Assembly: GCA_030159075.1 (NCBI GenBank)
Contig: BROG01000478.1
Coordinates: 62,001-126,000, forward strand
Length of the DNA stretch: 64,000 nucleotides
DNA from: Atrina japonica
Taxonomy: Eukaryota > Mollusca > Bivalvia > Pterioida > Pinnidae
Direction: 5' to 3'
Shown: positions 13,041-27,000 of the stretch, piece after piece
Layout: each line of letters begins with the position of its first letter
Numbering within the stretch: position 1 is the first letter of the stretch
Notes under the pieces: model-generated
Seen by the model: the letters and a program-made list of their open reading frames with translations, nothing else
Told to the model about the DNA's origin: nothing
Databases searched by the model: none
Made by a program: the position numbers and the translations under genes

Positions 13041-14675
13041 TAATATAGGCTTAATATTTCTAGTATAATAGTTCAGTACCTCAGCAAAGTTTTTTAGAAA
13101 ATTACTTTTTTATTGTTCATGGAGAAAGTAAATGAGACTATTGTATGATATTGCATTTTGGGTAATTTCTAATCATTAAGTTCGTTTTCCAGACAGCTAA
13201 CACTCTATTAAAGAGTGTGTCACATATTGATCAAACTTGGCACATTGACAAGTGGCTTGCTGGACAGGACCCATTTTAGATGCACAAAATTAAAACTCCT
13301 AACCATATAAGATGTAAAATGTATGTAAAGATGATATGAATTAAGGTAATGCCTTGAAATCCAGCATAGCTTGTTGTGCACAAATGCAGAACGTTACATG
13401 TTAAGTCGAAAATTATTGATTGAAATCTCAAGCCTATCCACTGTCACATCAGAAAGTTTCATAGTTAGATTTGATATTTATATTTTGATACATACGTAAA
13501 TGTGCCTGATTTTTTTCCTTTTTTTTTTGAGACATGCAAAATGTGATCACTTAATTTGGAAAAGAGGGAACCTGATCCAAAAGGTTAAAAAAAGAAGCTC
13601 AGGACTTGATGACAAATTAATTAATTAACATCGCATATATATATGATAATCAGCATTCATGCTTTTGTTCTCTATATTCCATGTCCCATTTGGCAAATCT
13701 TTTGGTGAAAATTATTGGTGATTGAAAATTTAGAGCTGAAATATCTGAAGGCGTGTTTAAAAATTACATTCCCCAGCAAATACAAATTTCCAGTCCACCT
13801 GTACGTATAAACCCCAAGTTTATTTCAAGTTTTTACAGCACAGTCCCAGTGTTCCCATTGCTTTTTCAGAATAGGGGTTTTTGTACCCCATGGGTAGCAA
13901 AGATAGGGGTACAATGATACAAATTTGGGGTACACATGCATTAAAATTAATAAAAAGCACAAAAAAATGTTTTATTTTACTCATCTGAACTTGACCCCCT
14001 CCCCCATAAATACATGTAGACACAAGTACCTGTGGATCTGATGTTGATATATAAATTGTAATACATGTATACAACTGTGATAGCACCTATGTATAATACA
14101 CTATGTTCGTCATCTATTGTCAATTAATGGACTTTCATGTTATGATAGCACTGGAATTCAAGAGTATTTTGATACAATGTAAAAAATTGCATAATCAAAA
14201 TCTGTAAAGATTTCAAATCATTCCACTATCTTGGAACCCCGCTGTGAATTTGAAGTTTTCAGTCAGGACACTGCAAGCTATGTTCATTAAAACTGATTTC
14301 AACTGGTAAGAATCATGCAGTTGGGAAGGCCTTGGAGAAAGTGTTACATTCACATATACACTAATTTTTTAGTATTAATTATTCTATAATCGCTGACACT
14401 ATTTACAAAATAAAGATATGACACAGGGAATTGACATCGCTGTGGTGTTACCATCATAATGACAATATAAATGATAATGTGATGGGCATCCACTATGTGT
14501 GAATGCATGTGGCAGGTTTTGTTTTTGTGCATGTTTTGTAATGAATCTGCGTGATTCACACAGGTTTTTGTGTGTCTGGGAACACAGAGGCCTCCAGCAA
14601 TACAGTATATAAGCTGCTATGGAAAAGTGTTACTTGTCACTAGGATTATCACTGATAGAGGTGATATCTATAGAG
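13041..14675. other. Gene-upstream stretch, no feature recognised
   Basis: No coding exon, promoter motif or repeat family could be supported. It is presumably upstream or 5'-UTR intron sequence of FNBP4. A few T-rich and C-rich runs occur, but nothing can be assigned. Confidence 0.35.
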
Positions 14676-14930
14676 TGGAACCTGTCTTTGAGAGATCACC
14701 CAGTCTGCCACTGAAATGTGATCTCTCAAGACAGGTGGTCTCTCAAAAGAGGTTTTATATGAAGAATTATCTGAGTGGTTTCCTTATTGCAGTCTCGTAA
14801 GGCAGGTTGTTTTTCATGAAAGTGGTCTCTCAAAAGAGGTTTTATATGAATAATTATCTGAGTGGTTTCCTTATTGCGGTCTCGTAAGGCAGGTTGTCTT
14901 TCATGACAGTGGTCTCTCAAGATTTGTCAT
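14676..14930. repeat. Two-copy direct repeat, about 86 bp, in a 'GGTCTCTCAA' element
   Basis: The segment starting GTGGTCTCTCAAAAGAGG at about 14736 is repeated almost exactly at about 14821. A further 'GTGGTCTCTCAAGA' remains at 14910. The words resemble the interior of the CAGTGGAACC MITEs of this window, so this is probably a partly duplicated MITE. Confidence 0.65.
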
Positions 14931-15016
14931 CAATAACAGTCCTACTCATCACTCCCACATATACCAATGACACATTATTATAGTCAAATTCATATGTACA
15001 TTTGTAATGTTTTCAG

Positions 15017-15018
15017 AA
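15017..15018 (+). promoter_or_regulatory. Probable 3' splice acceptor just before the FNBP4 start codon
   Basis: The sequence TTGTAATGTTTTCAG ends at 15016, two bases before the ATG. It has the shape of an acceptor, so the coding start probably lies at the beginning of the second exon and the 5' UTR begins in an upstream exon that I could not locate. No TATA box or initiator can be claimed. Confidence 0.45.
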
Positions 15019-15085
15019 ATGGGTAAAAGTAGAGGTGGCAGAAGGCAGGTTTTACAGCTGAATGATAATAAAGAAAGTTATTTGG
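15019..15085 (+). CDS. FNBP4: FNBP4 coding exon 1
   Basis: It encodes residues 1-22, starting MGKSRGGRRQVLQL. This matches the conserved start of FNBP4 (MGKxSR...GRR.ILQL in vertebrates) and decides the start codon. The donor is GG/GTAAGT-like at 15086. It ends in phase 1. Confidence 0.88.
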
Positions 15086-18000
15086 GTAAGTAGAATAGGA
15101 TATTAGGTAAAGGTAAGGAGTCAGATAAAAACATTTCTGTTTACAGATAAAAACATTTACATGAAAGTTTAAAAACATTTCTGTTTACAGACTTAACTGA
15201 CTACATGTGACATACATGAAATTAAGGGGTTGGGTAAAAACCTTTCTACTTACAGATTTACCCAACTACATGTGACATACATGAAAGTAAGGGGTTGGAT
15301 AAAAACCTTTCTGCTTACAGATTTACCCAACTACATGTGACATACATGAAGGTAAGGGGTTGGGTAAAAACCTTTCTGCTTACAGATTTACCCGACTATG
15401 TGTGACATACATGAAATAGTCTGGATTCTGTGTTATGGGGAAGTGACAGGGTGAGGAGCTTTGCCAATGTCACAAATTGTGACAAAAAATAGCTGTTTTG
15501 TGATATTTATAGCACTTGCAATGTTTTGAAGGATTAAGCCACCTAGGTTACATAAGTCCATTATGTAAATCTATCTTCCAAATTATCACCAGGAAGAGGG
15601 ACTGAGAATAAAAGGTGTAAAATTTATTGGAGTGCAGCATGTTGGAGGTGTACCGGTAATTACATGGACATAACAACCTGTTGTGGCCAGATACATGTAC
15701 AGATTGATTATCTGTATATTTAATTATCCATACCTGTAAACATTATTCATAATGCTCTGTTCTGTATGTAAACATAAAAATTGACATCATTGATGTTTCC
15801 TTCACATGTATATAAAATAAATTCCTTCATTGTAAACAGAAATGTACTTGTATATATATAATAAGTAAAAACTGCAGCACATGTATATACTATACTGTAT
15901 TGCAGCACATGTATATACTATACTGTATTGCAGCACATGGATATATTATACTGTATTGCAGCACATGTATATACTATACTGTATTGCAGCACATGTATAT
16001 ACTATATTGTATTGCAGCACATGTATATACTATACTGTATTGCAGCACATGATATACTATACTGTATTACAGCACATGTATATACTATACTGTATTGCAG
16101 CACATGTATATACTATACTGTATTGCAGTACATGTATATACTATACTGTATTACAGCACATGTATATACTATACTGTATTGCAGCACATGTATATACTAT
16201 ACTGTATTGCAGCACATGTATATACTATACTGTATTGCAGTACATGTATATACTATACTGTGTTGCAGCACATGTATATACTATACTGTATTGCAGCACA
16301 TGTATATACTATACTGTATTGCAGCACATGTATATACTATACTGTATTGCAGTACATGTATATACTATACTGTATTGCAGCACATGTATATACTATACTG
16401 TATTGCAGCACATGTATATACTATACTGTATTGCAGCACATGTATATACTATACTGTATTGCAGCACATGTATATACTATACTGTATTGCAGCACATGTA
16501 TATACTATACTGTATTGCAGCACATGTATATACTATACTGTATTGCAGCACATGGATATACTATACTGTATTGCAGCACATGGATATACATGTTAAGTGA
16601 ATTCCTATATTCCTGATTTTACATTTCTATTGTAGCACGTTATGGATATAGCAGACTGGAAGAAGATGATGGCAGAGGTAAGATAGAATAAAATAGCTAT
16701 TGATGTTTTTCTTTCATTGTATATGGAATGAGGAATGTCTTTGCCCTATTTTAAAAAAAAATAAGAGATGTCTACTTGTGAAGGATATTATCTCAATTAA
16801 TCTCAGGGAAGGTAAAGATTGAATTGGGTTCTTTTAAAACTTTCTAAGATATTTATTACTTCTGTTTGTATGAATTACATCTACATGTATAATCAACATA
16901 CATGTACATGTTATTAAAACTCATTATTTCAAAAGATTTCCAGAAAAGGTTTACCTGTGTAATTAACATATTGTTCTTACCTACAGGGGATGAAGATGGC
17001 TCAGATGAAGAACCAGAGCAATGTAAGAATTGGCTAAATATTTCATACATCAGTGTACATATGTGTTATTTCATTATCGGAAATTCAGGTACCACTTGTG
17101 TTTGTCTAGCAAGTGACTTGCAGTCAGCAGGGTTGAGCAATTCTACCTCACTAGTCAGTTAGATTAGCTGGAAACAAATTTTACTAGTCCTATGACAGAT
17201 TTTACTAGTCTTATGTCAGGTTTTACTAGTCCTATGACAGGTTTTACTAGTCCTATGTCAGGTTTGACTAGTCCTATGACAGGTTTTACTAGTCCTATGT
17301 CAGGTTTTACTAGTCCTATGTCAGGTTTTACTAGTCTTATGTCAGGTTTTACTAGTCCTATGACAGGTTTTACTAGTCCTATGTCGGGTTTTACTAGTAC
17401 TATGACAGGTTTTACTAGTCCTATGACAGATTAACTAGCCCCAAAGTGGTGCAACAAATTACCAGCTTGCCACATATTTACCAATTGGTACCAGAATTAC
17501 CAGAGTGGTAGTTTAAGTGTAATTGTTTATTTAGTTTTTGTTTCTATATTCCCACGAGTCAAAGCAGCTATGATTGTCTTAGTTTAAGTTGAGGACAAAT
17601 TTAAGGGGCTGAGTAGGTAATTCTGGTGTTCAGTGTACATTTAAACCCTCATTAATCATTGCTCATGTTAATACTGTAATATTGATACAGATTTTCTACT
17701 AGACAACCGGACTAGCTGAAGCACAACCTTTACTAGTCCACTGCAAAAGTTACTAGTCTTGGACTGGCAGACTACTGCTAATTTAGAATCACAGTCAGAG
17801 ATTTCAAGGTTTGAATCCCATATCTGGGTTTTACCTAAGACCTCTGAAACAGTAGATGTCCGAAAATAGATAAAATGTGGAGAAAAGTTAATAAGATGCA
17901 TTAGCATTGGTTTAAAACTATATGTACCATGTGTACTGTCTATGTTTGTAACAAGCACATCTTGTGTTTAAATAGAAATAGCAAGGAACTACCCAAATCA

Positions 18001-21000
18001 TCATTTTTATGAGGTGATGTCATTTAATTAAATGGTTTATTGCCAAATAACTTCAATTATCAATTAAGCAATTTTCTTGAATACAGTAAATACTACAGAC
18101 TACATGTATCTCTCATCAGAGCATGAAATAAAACTTCAATTCACTGAGATCTGATATGAGACCCCTGTTAGACCAGGTAGACAGCTAATTTGGGTTGAAT
18201 ATTGATGATTCTTGATTTGTTTACTATTATTCATAGCTTCAAAAAAAGAGTTCACAGGAATTGTAATGTTTTCTTTTAAAAATAGATCTTTGCACTTTGC
18301 AGAATTAAATGTACACTAAATTTATTAATTATATTCTATGATTAATTGTACAGGATCGAAGTATTCCAGTGATATCCATTAATGTCTCATCTGTGTGCAT
18401 GTGCTTGTTTTTGGTGATTCTTTTACAATATTAATGTTTTATATGATATACTTACAGCATGCCAATCAACTCCAGAACGACTAGAAGTTACAGAAAAGAA
18501 AGCAGGTGTCCCTAAAACACCTGATATAGATGACAAAGTTGCAAATTTTCTAGCAGTGAGTACGAGATACTTGTAATAGCAGTTTTGTATTACAGTAAAA
18601 ATTTAATATAACGACCTCCTTAGGGACAGGACAAATACCAGTCTTTATAGGGAGGTGGTCTTTATATAGAGGTTGATTTGTACACAAAAGGTACTGTTAG
18701 GGACAGCAAAAATGGTCTTTATGACCAGGTGATCTTTATACACAGGTGGTCGCTAAAGCAGGTTTTACTGTATATATTATTCACTATTAGTGTAGTGTTC
18801 TTTCTCTCGCTCGTTTTCTTGGGGGTCATTGGAGCAAACAGATTTAAAATACAGTAGAACTTCGATGAGTCGAAGTTCAAGGGACCGTCTAAAAAAGTTC
18901 GAAACATCGGGACTTCGACTCATGAATGGTGATCGAGAAATCTAAAATTTACTCCATAACGACATGCCACACAAAAAATCTATTATACGTGACTGTGTAA
19001 CTGTATAGGTGCTGGGATCAAGACTTAGAATCGAATCCACTAAAATCATTTACGGCTTATTTAATGTAGATACAGTGTATTTATTTTGTACTCAGATAAT
19101 AAATCCAAACATTCTGCAGAAAAATCGTAATCCAAGCGCCTATACGAGAAACACAGAGAAGCTAAAATATTTTGTCACCAATTTAATTATCAACACAAAA
19201 CGAAAGTCAATAGATGTATCATGCAGCACTAGTCATTACACATTAAAATATTTTTTTTTCACATCAAATTGCCGATACCGTTCATTTCATGTTGTTTTTT
19301 TCTTTACAAGTGACACTTTGAGTTTGAGTAGAAAATGTTTACTGTATATAGGGTCATTTCGTTTTGTTTTTACAAATCGGTAACTTATGACCCAAGCTAC
19401 GAGATGGTAAACAACCACCACAACCGCCGGTAATTTGCATATTTGAGTCTGACAAAGTCGCAAACAATCAATAATCAATTAGCGTCTGCTTATTACTTTT
19501 AATTACTTAAATCATGTTGTTATTTTTATACTGTCCTGGGTGTTTATCAATAAACACGTGTCCATTGTTCAACGTAGTCGGATAGGTGTGAAAATCGCCA
19601 CGGGTACATCTTGTATACAGGTAAACTTCGACTTCGATTCATTTGTATGAATTTTCGATGTTTTTACAGCGATGGGACTGCCAGTTTTGTTCGACACACA
19701 GAGAAATTCGACTCATGAAAATTCGATTTATAAATTGTTTTTTAGTAAGGATATATAATGAAATAAATCGGGACTTTGTAAAAAGTTCGAAACAACGAGA
19801 AATTCGACTCATTGAAGTTCGACTCATCGAAGTTCTACTGTATATGTATTTCATTGTTTAGGTGTCTGTTCCGTGATTTGTTGTTTTAGAGGTCATTGAA
19901 TTTGAAATAGCCTTTACTGGTCACGTGAGTCACTCAAGTGACCGGGTCAATACTCTTCTTGTTCCACATATGATGCAAAAGGAATAATTTTTGAATAGGT
20001 ATTTTTTATATAGATTGTGCAGGTAAAACGTTATGTAATTCTAAGTTTAAAAAAGGTGTGTATTTTGCATGAAAAATGAATTCTATATTTTCTTGTTATA
20101 TCAGGAAATTGATGCCTTGGATCAGAATGAGATTGATGCCGAGGAGGAGGAAGAGGAGGAAGAAGCTAGACCTTCATTTAAACAGGAAGTAGAGATTCCT
20201 CCGCCAACATTCCAGTTGAATCCCAATCAGCAGCCGGAGAATGTTAAATATGATACGGAGGTGGAGAAACCATCATTCTCCCGACAGAGTAACAAAACAG
20301 CATCATATAGAAGCATGTTTGTGAAGGGTGAATCCGAGTTCACACAGAAGAAAGATGAAGTTGTTTTGACCAAGAAACAAGAGGAAGTTGTAGATTGGCC
20401 TGATGGTATGTTTTATTTAAACTTAAAGCTGTCATCTCAACTTTGAAACAAATTTAATTAAATTAAAAAAATAATAATGTACTTTTTGAAACATCTCCAG
20501 TGTTTTACTTCCATTGGTAGCCATATTTGTTCATTTTTCTGAATAGAAACAAGCCCCCACAACCGATATAAAAGGCGAGTTTGCCAAATCAGTGATCATT
20601 GTCTAACTGCGGTTGCATAGAACAAACGTGTGAAGTAATGAAGTTTGAGTATAACTATGTCGAAAATCAATATTGATATCAACAAAGTTCATTTACTCTT
20701 TATGGACACTTTGCCGGCTAATATACAGTTCACAAGCATGGTATTAATCCGTTTAAACATCAGAATATCAAGCATAATTCTAAATTCTCCATGAAAAAAT
20801 CATAAAATTATAAACAAACAGGAAATTAGACCACTGTTATGATATGAATTTCCACACTTCTGAAATAATGAATCAAGGACAAGTGAAACCAAGGTCAATT
20901 TGGAAATATATATTCGAACACTCAACTCATTTTACAGGACCACTCGAATCCATTTCAAATAATTTGATAGCAATGTTTCACAGTTAGTTTAATTGATGTC

Positions 21001-24000
21001 ATCTTTGTAAAAATATGAGAACAGGTACCTTGTCTTTGGTCAAGTTTTGCCCTACCCAACTACTCACATTACCGAGTTCACCAGAATGTGTGGCACCATG
21101 TAAACAACAAAACAAAATGGTGCAGATTACTGGTAGGGTTTTATTGATTTTTACGTTCAAAGTGATTATTATTTTGTGGATACTAAAATAATGAATTGAA
21201 AACTAATTATAAAATCTATTTATTACATATCTTTATTGAAGTCTCTGATGTAAAATTTAATGTGGAATGTTTATGATTTGAGTACAGTGTTTGTTTTGTG
21301 TTTTTATAGCGGAATTGTTAGCTGATTTCTATTGATAACATTAACTTTAAAAAAATATCTGCCTGTGGAATATTAAATCTGTGATGTTTCAAAAACATTA
21401 TAATTTTATTTTTTGAATTCAAAACTTGTTTTAAAAGTTGCAATGACAGCTTTGATAGCTACTGTTTCTTTTTCCTAGGTTACAACAATAAATCCTAAGA
21501 GATAGAAAAATTGTAAAGGTAGTGTGGTATCTGTTCTGGTCAAGACAGATCACCATAGAGTTTTGAATAGAGTCTCTGTTATATGAATTTTTATTTCAAA
21601 TAATAAAACAAAGATGTGTTATATTGTGGATAATTCAGAATCATTCTAGGTTCAAGATCTCACAGCAATCTTAAGATTTGATTTTTGTAATTTGTGCATT
21701 GTAACATTTTCAACTTCATAGAGGCCAGTGGGCAAATTGTCTTCAAATTTGATATGGGGTTTGTCATCAGAAAATGTAACAAGAGTTGTGAATGTAATAA
21801 TACCTTCTTCCATGTGGCTCAAAGAGTTGGGCCAAAGCTTTAAAAAGTATGCATACCTTAGCATTTTCTTGATTCAAGACACACAGCTAACTAACTATGT
21901 ATAGGTCTACCAAGGTAAAGTGGCACATCCTGGTTTAGTCAGAAACCAAAACAATATGGTCTGCTTTCCAAAAATAGGTTGCACAGGTAAAACAAATTTT
22001 CTTGCACAGACTCTATGCATTACTGAATCTCTAATACCATTGTTACGACAAGTAGCTTGTCACCCCTGATATGATTTGATTTAGACTCGTTGTGTTTGTA
22101 AACATGTGCCAATTTACCTTGGTAGACCTATACATAGTTATACTTAGCTGGTAGGCGAATACAAATATCGTAAAATCTGTGATACCAAAGTCAGGTTTTG
22201 TTGACAGGCCAGGACAGAACATTAACAGAGCTGCCAACCCTCCCAATTCTGGCATAATTATTTTGCATTTTTTTATTGAAAATACACCTTATGCATTTTA
22301 GCTGAAAACTTACAATTTTGTGCAGTCCACCTTTTCTGGTCCAGGTCCATTTTCTTCTTGCTTTTCTGTGATTAAAAAAAATCAGAACTTTGAATTTTGT
22401 AGACATCAGGCATTTTTGGGATACCAGTTGTTAGTAACGATTAAGGTCCTAAATTAAACTTCTTGTGTACAGATATGCTCTCAGTTATTTTTAGGAAGAT
22501 CAATCGATGGTCTTGATCAAATTCATTTCAGAACCAACGACAGTTTGGCAGCAAACACTTGATGACAATACGCAGTGTTACTACTACTGGAACACAGTCA
22601 CAAATGAAGTCACATGGGAAATACCTCCAGAATTTACACAGTATCTGTTACGATACAAAGATTATGAAGAAAAGGTGGAGAAATTAAAAAAGGAAGGAAA
22701 AGTTCAACCTCCGTCAACCAAAAAATCAGAGTGAGTTGCACCTAACTTTGCAGTGGAAGATTGATACACAGAATGATCCAGTTTGCGGAGGGGTTATTCT
22801 TTTGTGGTATACACATATATCGTACACCTGTAAAGTTTCACTCCTGTTTATTTTTCGTCATTATCGACCTTCAGTGAGAGGGCGAATTTAACACGAAAGC
22901 AAAAATTTCAAGTTGAATAATTGATGCATGGATATACATACCATCCTTCAGACTGGTGATATAGGGCAAATTTTATACAGAATGAAAATGTTTTCCATTG
23001 TAAAAGGGCAAAAATATCCAGGGGAGAAAATGACCAGGAATACAGTATTTGTGTAGCTGTTGACATCTGCCTTTCTACTGAATGTATTAAATTCCAAGTC
23101 ACCATGGTGGTGTCTTGGAGTCCTTAACTTTCAGTAAAAATGTGGGTGTGCACCGTGAGAGTATGTATGATGTGTCAAATTTTAAGATATATTCGCAAAC
23201 TCTGTGTGGTAAGTTCTGTGTTCTGTGAATTTTGGTTGTTTTGGTTGCTGCGGCTGATTGTACAGCTGGAGAACAATCAAGACGGGATTACTGGAGAATG
23301 GTAAGACAGTATGCATTGTTGTGCATGTCTAAAAGCCACCGTACATGCTTACATGTATAGTGTTGAAAAATTGTATGATGTCCCTGCTTGCCATGCACAA
23401 TTTTCAACAAACAATTTTCGCAGGCCATTAGTAGAAGCACACAGATCCTGTTGTGTCTGATGCTTTAGGTTAATATGAATTCCGAGTTTTATTTTGGCCA
23501 GAGGAGGGGGAGGGGGGTGATAAGGAGAGATATCAATTAATGTTAATAAAGCTATTAACACTTTCATGTTGTATAGGCTTTAGGTATAAATGACCAATCT
23601 GGCCTACTTGATATTTTTTTTATTAACTCAGTTTTTATGTTTACTTTCATTTTGACAAAAATTCGGTGTATTTATTGTAATATTTCTTGTTGCAGAAGTG
23701 TACCTCAAAAAAGTATGCCTTCTTCACATGTCAGTATTTCAATGATCAACGCCAAAACAGAATTAAGCCCAAAACCGAACCCAGACAACAGAGTTACATC
23801 GGGAGGAGCCTTAGCAGAGGGTTCAGTTACATCAACTTCAGATTCGGAACCACAACCAGGAATACTAAAAAACAAAACAGAAGTAAGCAGTGTTCTTCCA
23901 GACAGCACTATATCAAAGGCTAAAAGCTCCCAGCCAAAACTTGTAGCATATTTTGGCGGCAGCAGTGCAGAGAGTAGTACAGACAGCAGCGAAGATTCTG

Positions 24001-27000
24001 ACAGCAGTGATGAAGATGACAAAAAGAAAAGCGTCAAAGTGCCACGCAAAAGTGGTGCCGAGCAAGAAGTTGATGACATTGATATTGATGACATTGATAA
24101 AGCTTTAGAAATGGCTCTGGAAAAGAAGACGGTAATCTCTTTACATTCTCTTTTGTGGGTTTGGATCCCTTGGGTTTCTGTTGATGTGAGGTTAGCATTG
24201 AGATTTAAGTTAAATGTGTGCCACCTCTAAGCTTCATTGCAAAATCTACTGGGCCAATTTCCTGTAGACTTTTTGATCTGTTCAATTATGGCTGACAGTC
24301 AGCAATATTTTACAGAATTATGAAACTTAAAAATATTCATGAAAGTTTTAGTTTTTAGGGGCATACTGGTAAGTGACCAATTCTTGCCAAGTATAAATTT
24401 TCACAAGGGTCTGTGGTTTGACAATAAATTTGGTTTTTTGACGTGTATCTCACCAATATTTTGTGCAGGTACCGTGAATAAACTATGTGTTGTCAAACCA
24501 TAGCCATGTTGATAATTGGTACTGGCTAGAGTTGGTCCCCTGCCAATAGCCCCAGGGAGAATAGGTACTGGCAAATGTTGGTCCCCTGACAGTTACCCCA
24601 GGGAGAATTGGTACTGGCAAATGTTGGTCTCCTGACAGTAGCTCAAGGGAGAATTGGTACTGGCAGATGTTGGTCCCCTGACAGTTGCCCCAGGGAGAAT
24701 TGGTACTGGCTAGAGTTGGTCCCCTGACAGTAGCCCCAGGGAGAATTGGTACTGGCAAATGTTGGTCCCCTGACAGTAACCTCAGGGAGAATTGGTACTG
24801 GCAAGAGTTGGTCCCCTGCCAGTAGTAGTGGTGAGAATTGGTACTGATAAGAATTGGTCCCCTTCTCTCAAAAGAGGATTAGTATTGGGTTATTTTAGAA
24901 AACTGTGTACTGATTGTGATCTCATAAAACCGTTGGTCACTCAGGAGAGTCGGCTCATAAGACATATTTTTTTGTATTACCATTGAGGTGCGATGAGAAG
25001 TCATTTTGTAAACAAACTTGTTTCTTTATTACATAGAGCGATAAAGATGCTCCATCAAAAAGTAAGTCATCAACAAAAACGGCCAAAGGGAAAAAATCGG
25101 AAGATAAAAATCCAAAGTCTAAATCTCTAGTAGATGTAATGAGAGAAACAGTACAGAAGAAACAGGAAGTGGAGGCCAGAAGGAAAGCAGCGATAGAAGA
25201 AATGATGGCAAGAGAATTAGAGAGGCGCGTAGGACCTCCAAGAAAGAGGCCTACACCTGAGGAACCAACATTACACTCTGGCTGGGAAAGCAAAAAACCC
25301 CGAGTGTTAGAGTATGAACATGGTCGAAAACACAGGCGATCTGATGAATATGAACACAGTAGGTATTAGTAGAAGTCTCATAAAGAATATTTCAGTGAGA
25401 AGACACAATGGTTAAATGTGAAGTGCCTCAAATATTGACCTTTGCTATGGTTTTATAATAATGCATATTACATTGACTCTTAATTTTTTTAATGCCGAGC
25501 ACTTGGAGATGGAACAGTCGCTATCCTTTGTAAAGAAGTCTTACGTATACCAGGAATTGAATGTGGCACCTCTTTTTTGGTTGGTGAATATAAGATGGTG
25601 ATACTTTTTTTTGGACATTGTTATGTTCAGAGAGTCCAGATGATTTTGGTTTGACTTTGCTGATTCTTGTAATTTACATACGTTGTACTACATGCCACTC
25701 AAGTGACCTATAGGGATGAATTTCCATCATGTATTTCACAAGTTTTCACATTGAATATTTCTAATTTCTCAAAATTTCAAGACCAGTTATATCAAATTTT
25801 GTATGAAGCATCTCTAGGGTAATTGTTAAAAAAAATGTAAATTTCTGAACTCCTGGGTGCAAGGTTGTGTAGATCTGTGGACTCTATTGTACAATTCACA
25901 TAAGGTGGTGGGGCGGAGTAACCTTTTGATTATCATACAGATAGCTCTACTCATATTTCGGTTATGACAAGCTGCATGGGAAAAACGTTTTATTCCTCAC
26001 TGGGTAAGTACTGTCTTCTGTATGGTGACAAGTAGGAACAATAACTCTTGCCAGTGTAATTTTAATGTTGTACTTTATCACTTAAAATTTAAACTTGTCC
26101 AGGTCAAGAAAGAATTCACAAGACTCTGCTCCACCAGGTTATATGGATTTTACTATAATGACCAATAGGGTCTGGGGTTATTTAGATCTGTGGACTCTGA
26201 TGACCAATAGGGTCTGGGATTATTTAGATCTGTGGACTCTAATGACCAAGATAAAAATACTGCACCTTTTTATTCTTGTTCAGGCTTAAGTAAAAGTGGT
26301 CATGAAAAAGAGTCTCGGCACAAGCATGAGGAACGCAAAAAGCACAAAAAAGATGACAAAGACCGAGACAGGAAGAAAGATAAAGAAGAAAATAAAAGGA
26401 GAGATGATCATGGAAAAAGGAAAGATAAACATGAAGAGAAACATAAAGATGACAGAAAAAAGGTTACTGATTACAATTTATATTTTTTTGAAACGAAATA
26501 CAGTGGGATTTTGCTATCAAAACCACCTATCAGACTAACTAAAAGTGATCCCATTAGCGAGGTGGTTTTTTGAGTGAGGGTTAATCTTATTCAATATTTA
26601 TTAGGAAATTTTTCAGAGACTATTAAATGTGAGGTGGTTGTTAGTTGAGGTTCCACTGTAATCTTAGCATGCTTCAAGAGCACCCTGAGTAAAAATTGAA
26701 AATTTTGTATTTATAGAACTCATCATTCTAAGAACATCAAAAACCTGATAAAAATTGGTGCACACGTTTTCGAGATTTTAGCGAGAAACTGCAAAACTCA
26801 CCTTTACAAATGGCTCAAGTAGCCAGAAAGGGGAGGAGCTTCGTGTGACATTACAACGAGGACTCCAGTTGCGAAGTATGTGCTTCACTATAGGCTTAGT
26901 ATCAGCGGAGTCTCAGGGGTGGACAGCAATTAATACACTTACTGGTTTATTGAGTGAACATATCTTTGTGTCCAATAATGTAGGAATAATTGTTTTTAAC

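Noticed and set aside
15881..16616. Three overlapping plus-strand open frames of 173-239 codons
   Set aside because: They are the three frames of a 28-bp stop-free repeat inside FNBP4 intron 1; all stop before exon 2 and show no protein family.
20069..20104. In-frame ATG upstream of exon 5 as an alternative start
   Set aside because: It lies before a clear TCAG acceptor, and the upstream exons encode the conserved N-terminus.
23705..24094. 129-codon minus-strand frame
   Set aside because: It is the antisense shadow of FNBP4 exon 7.
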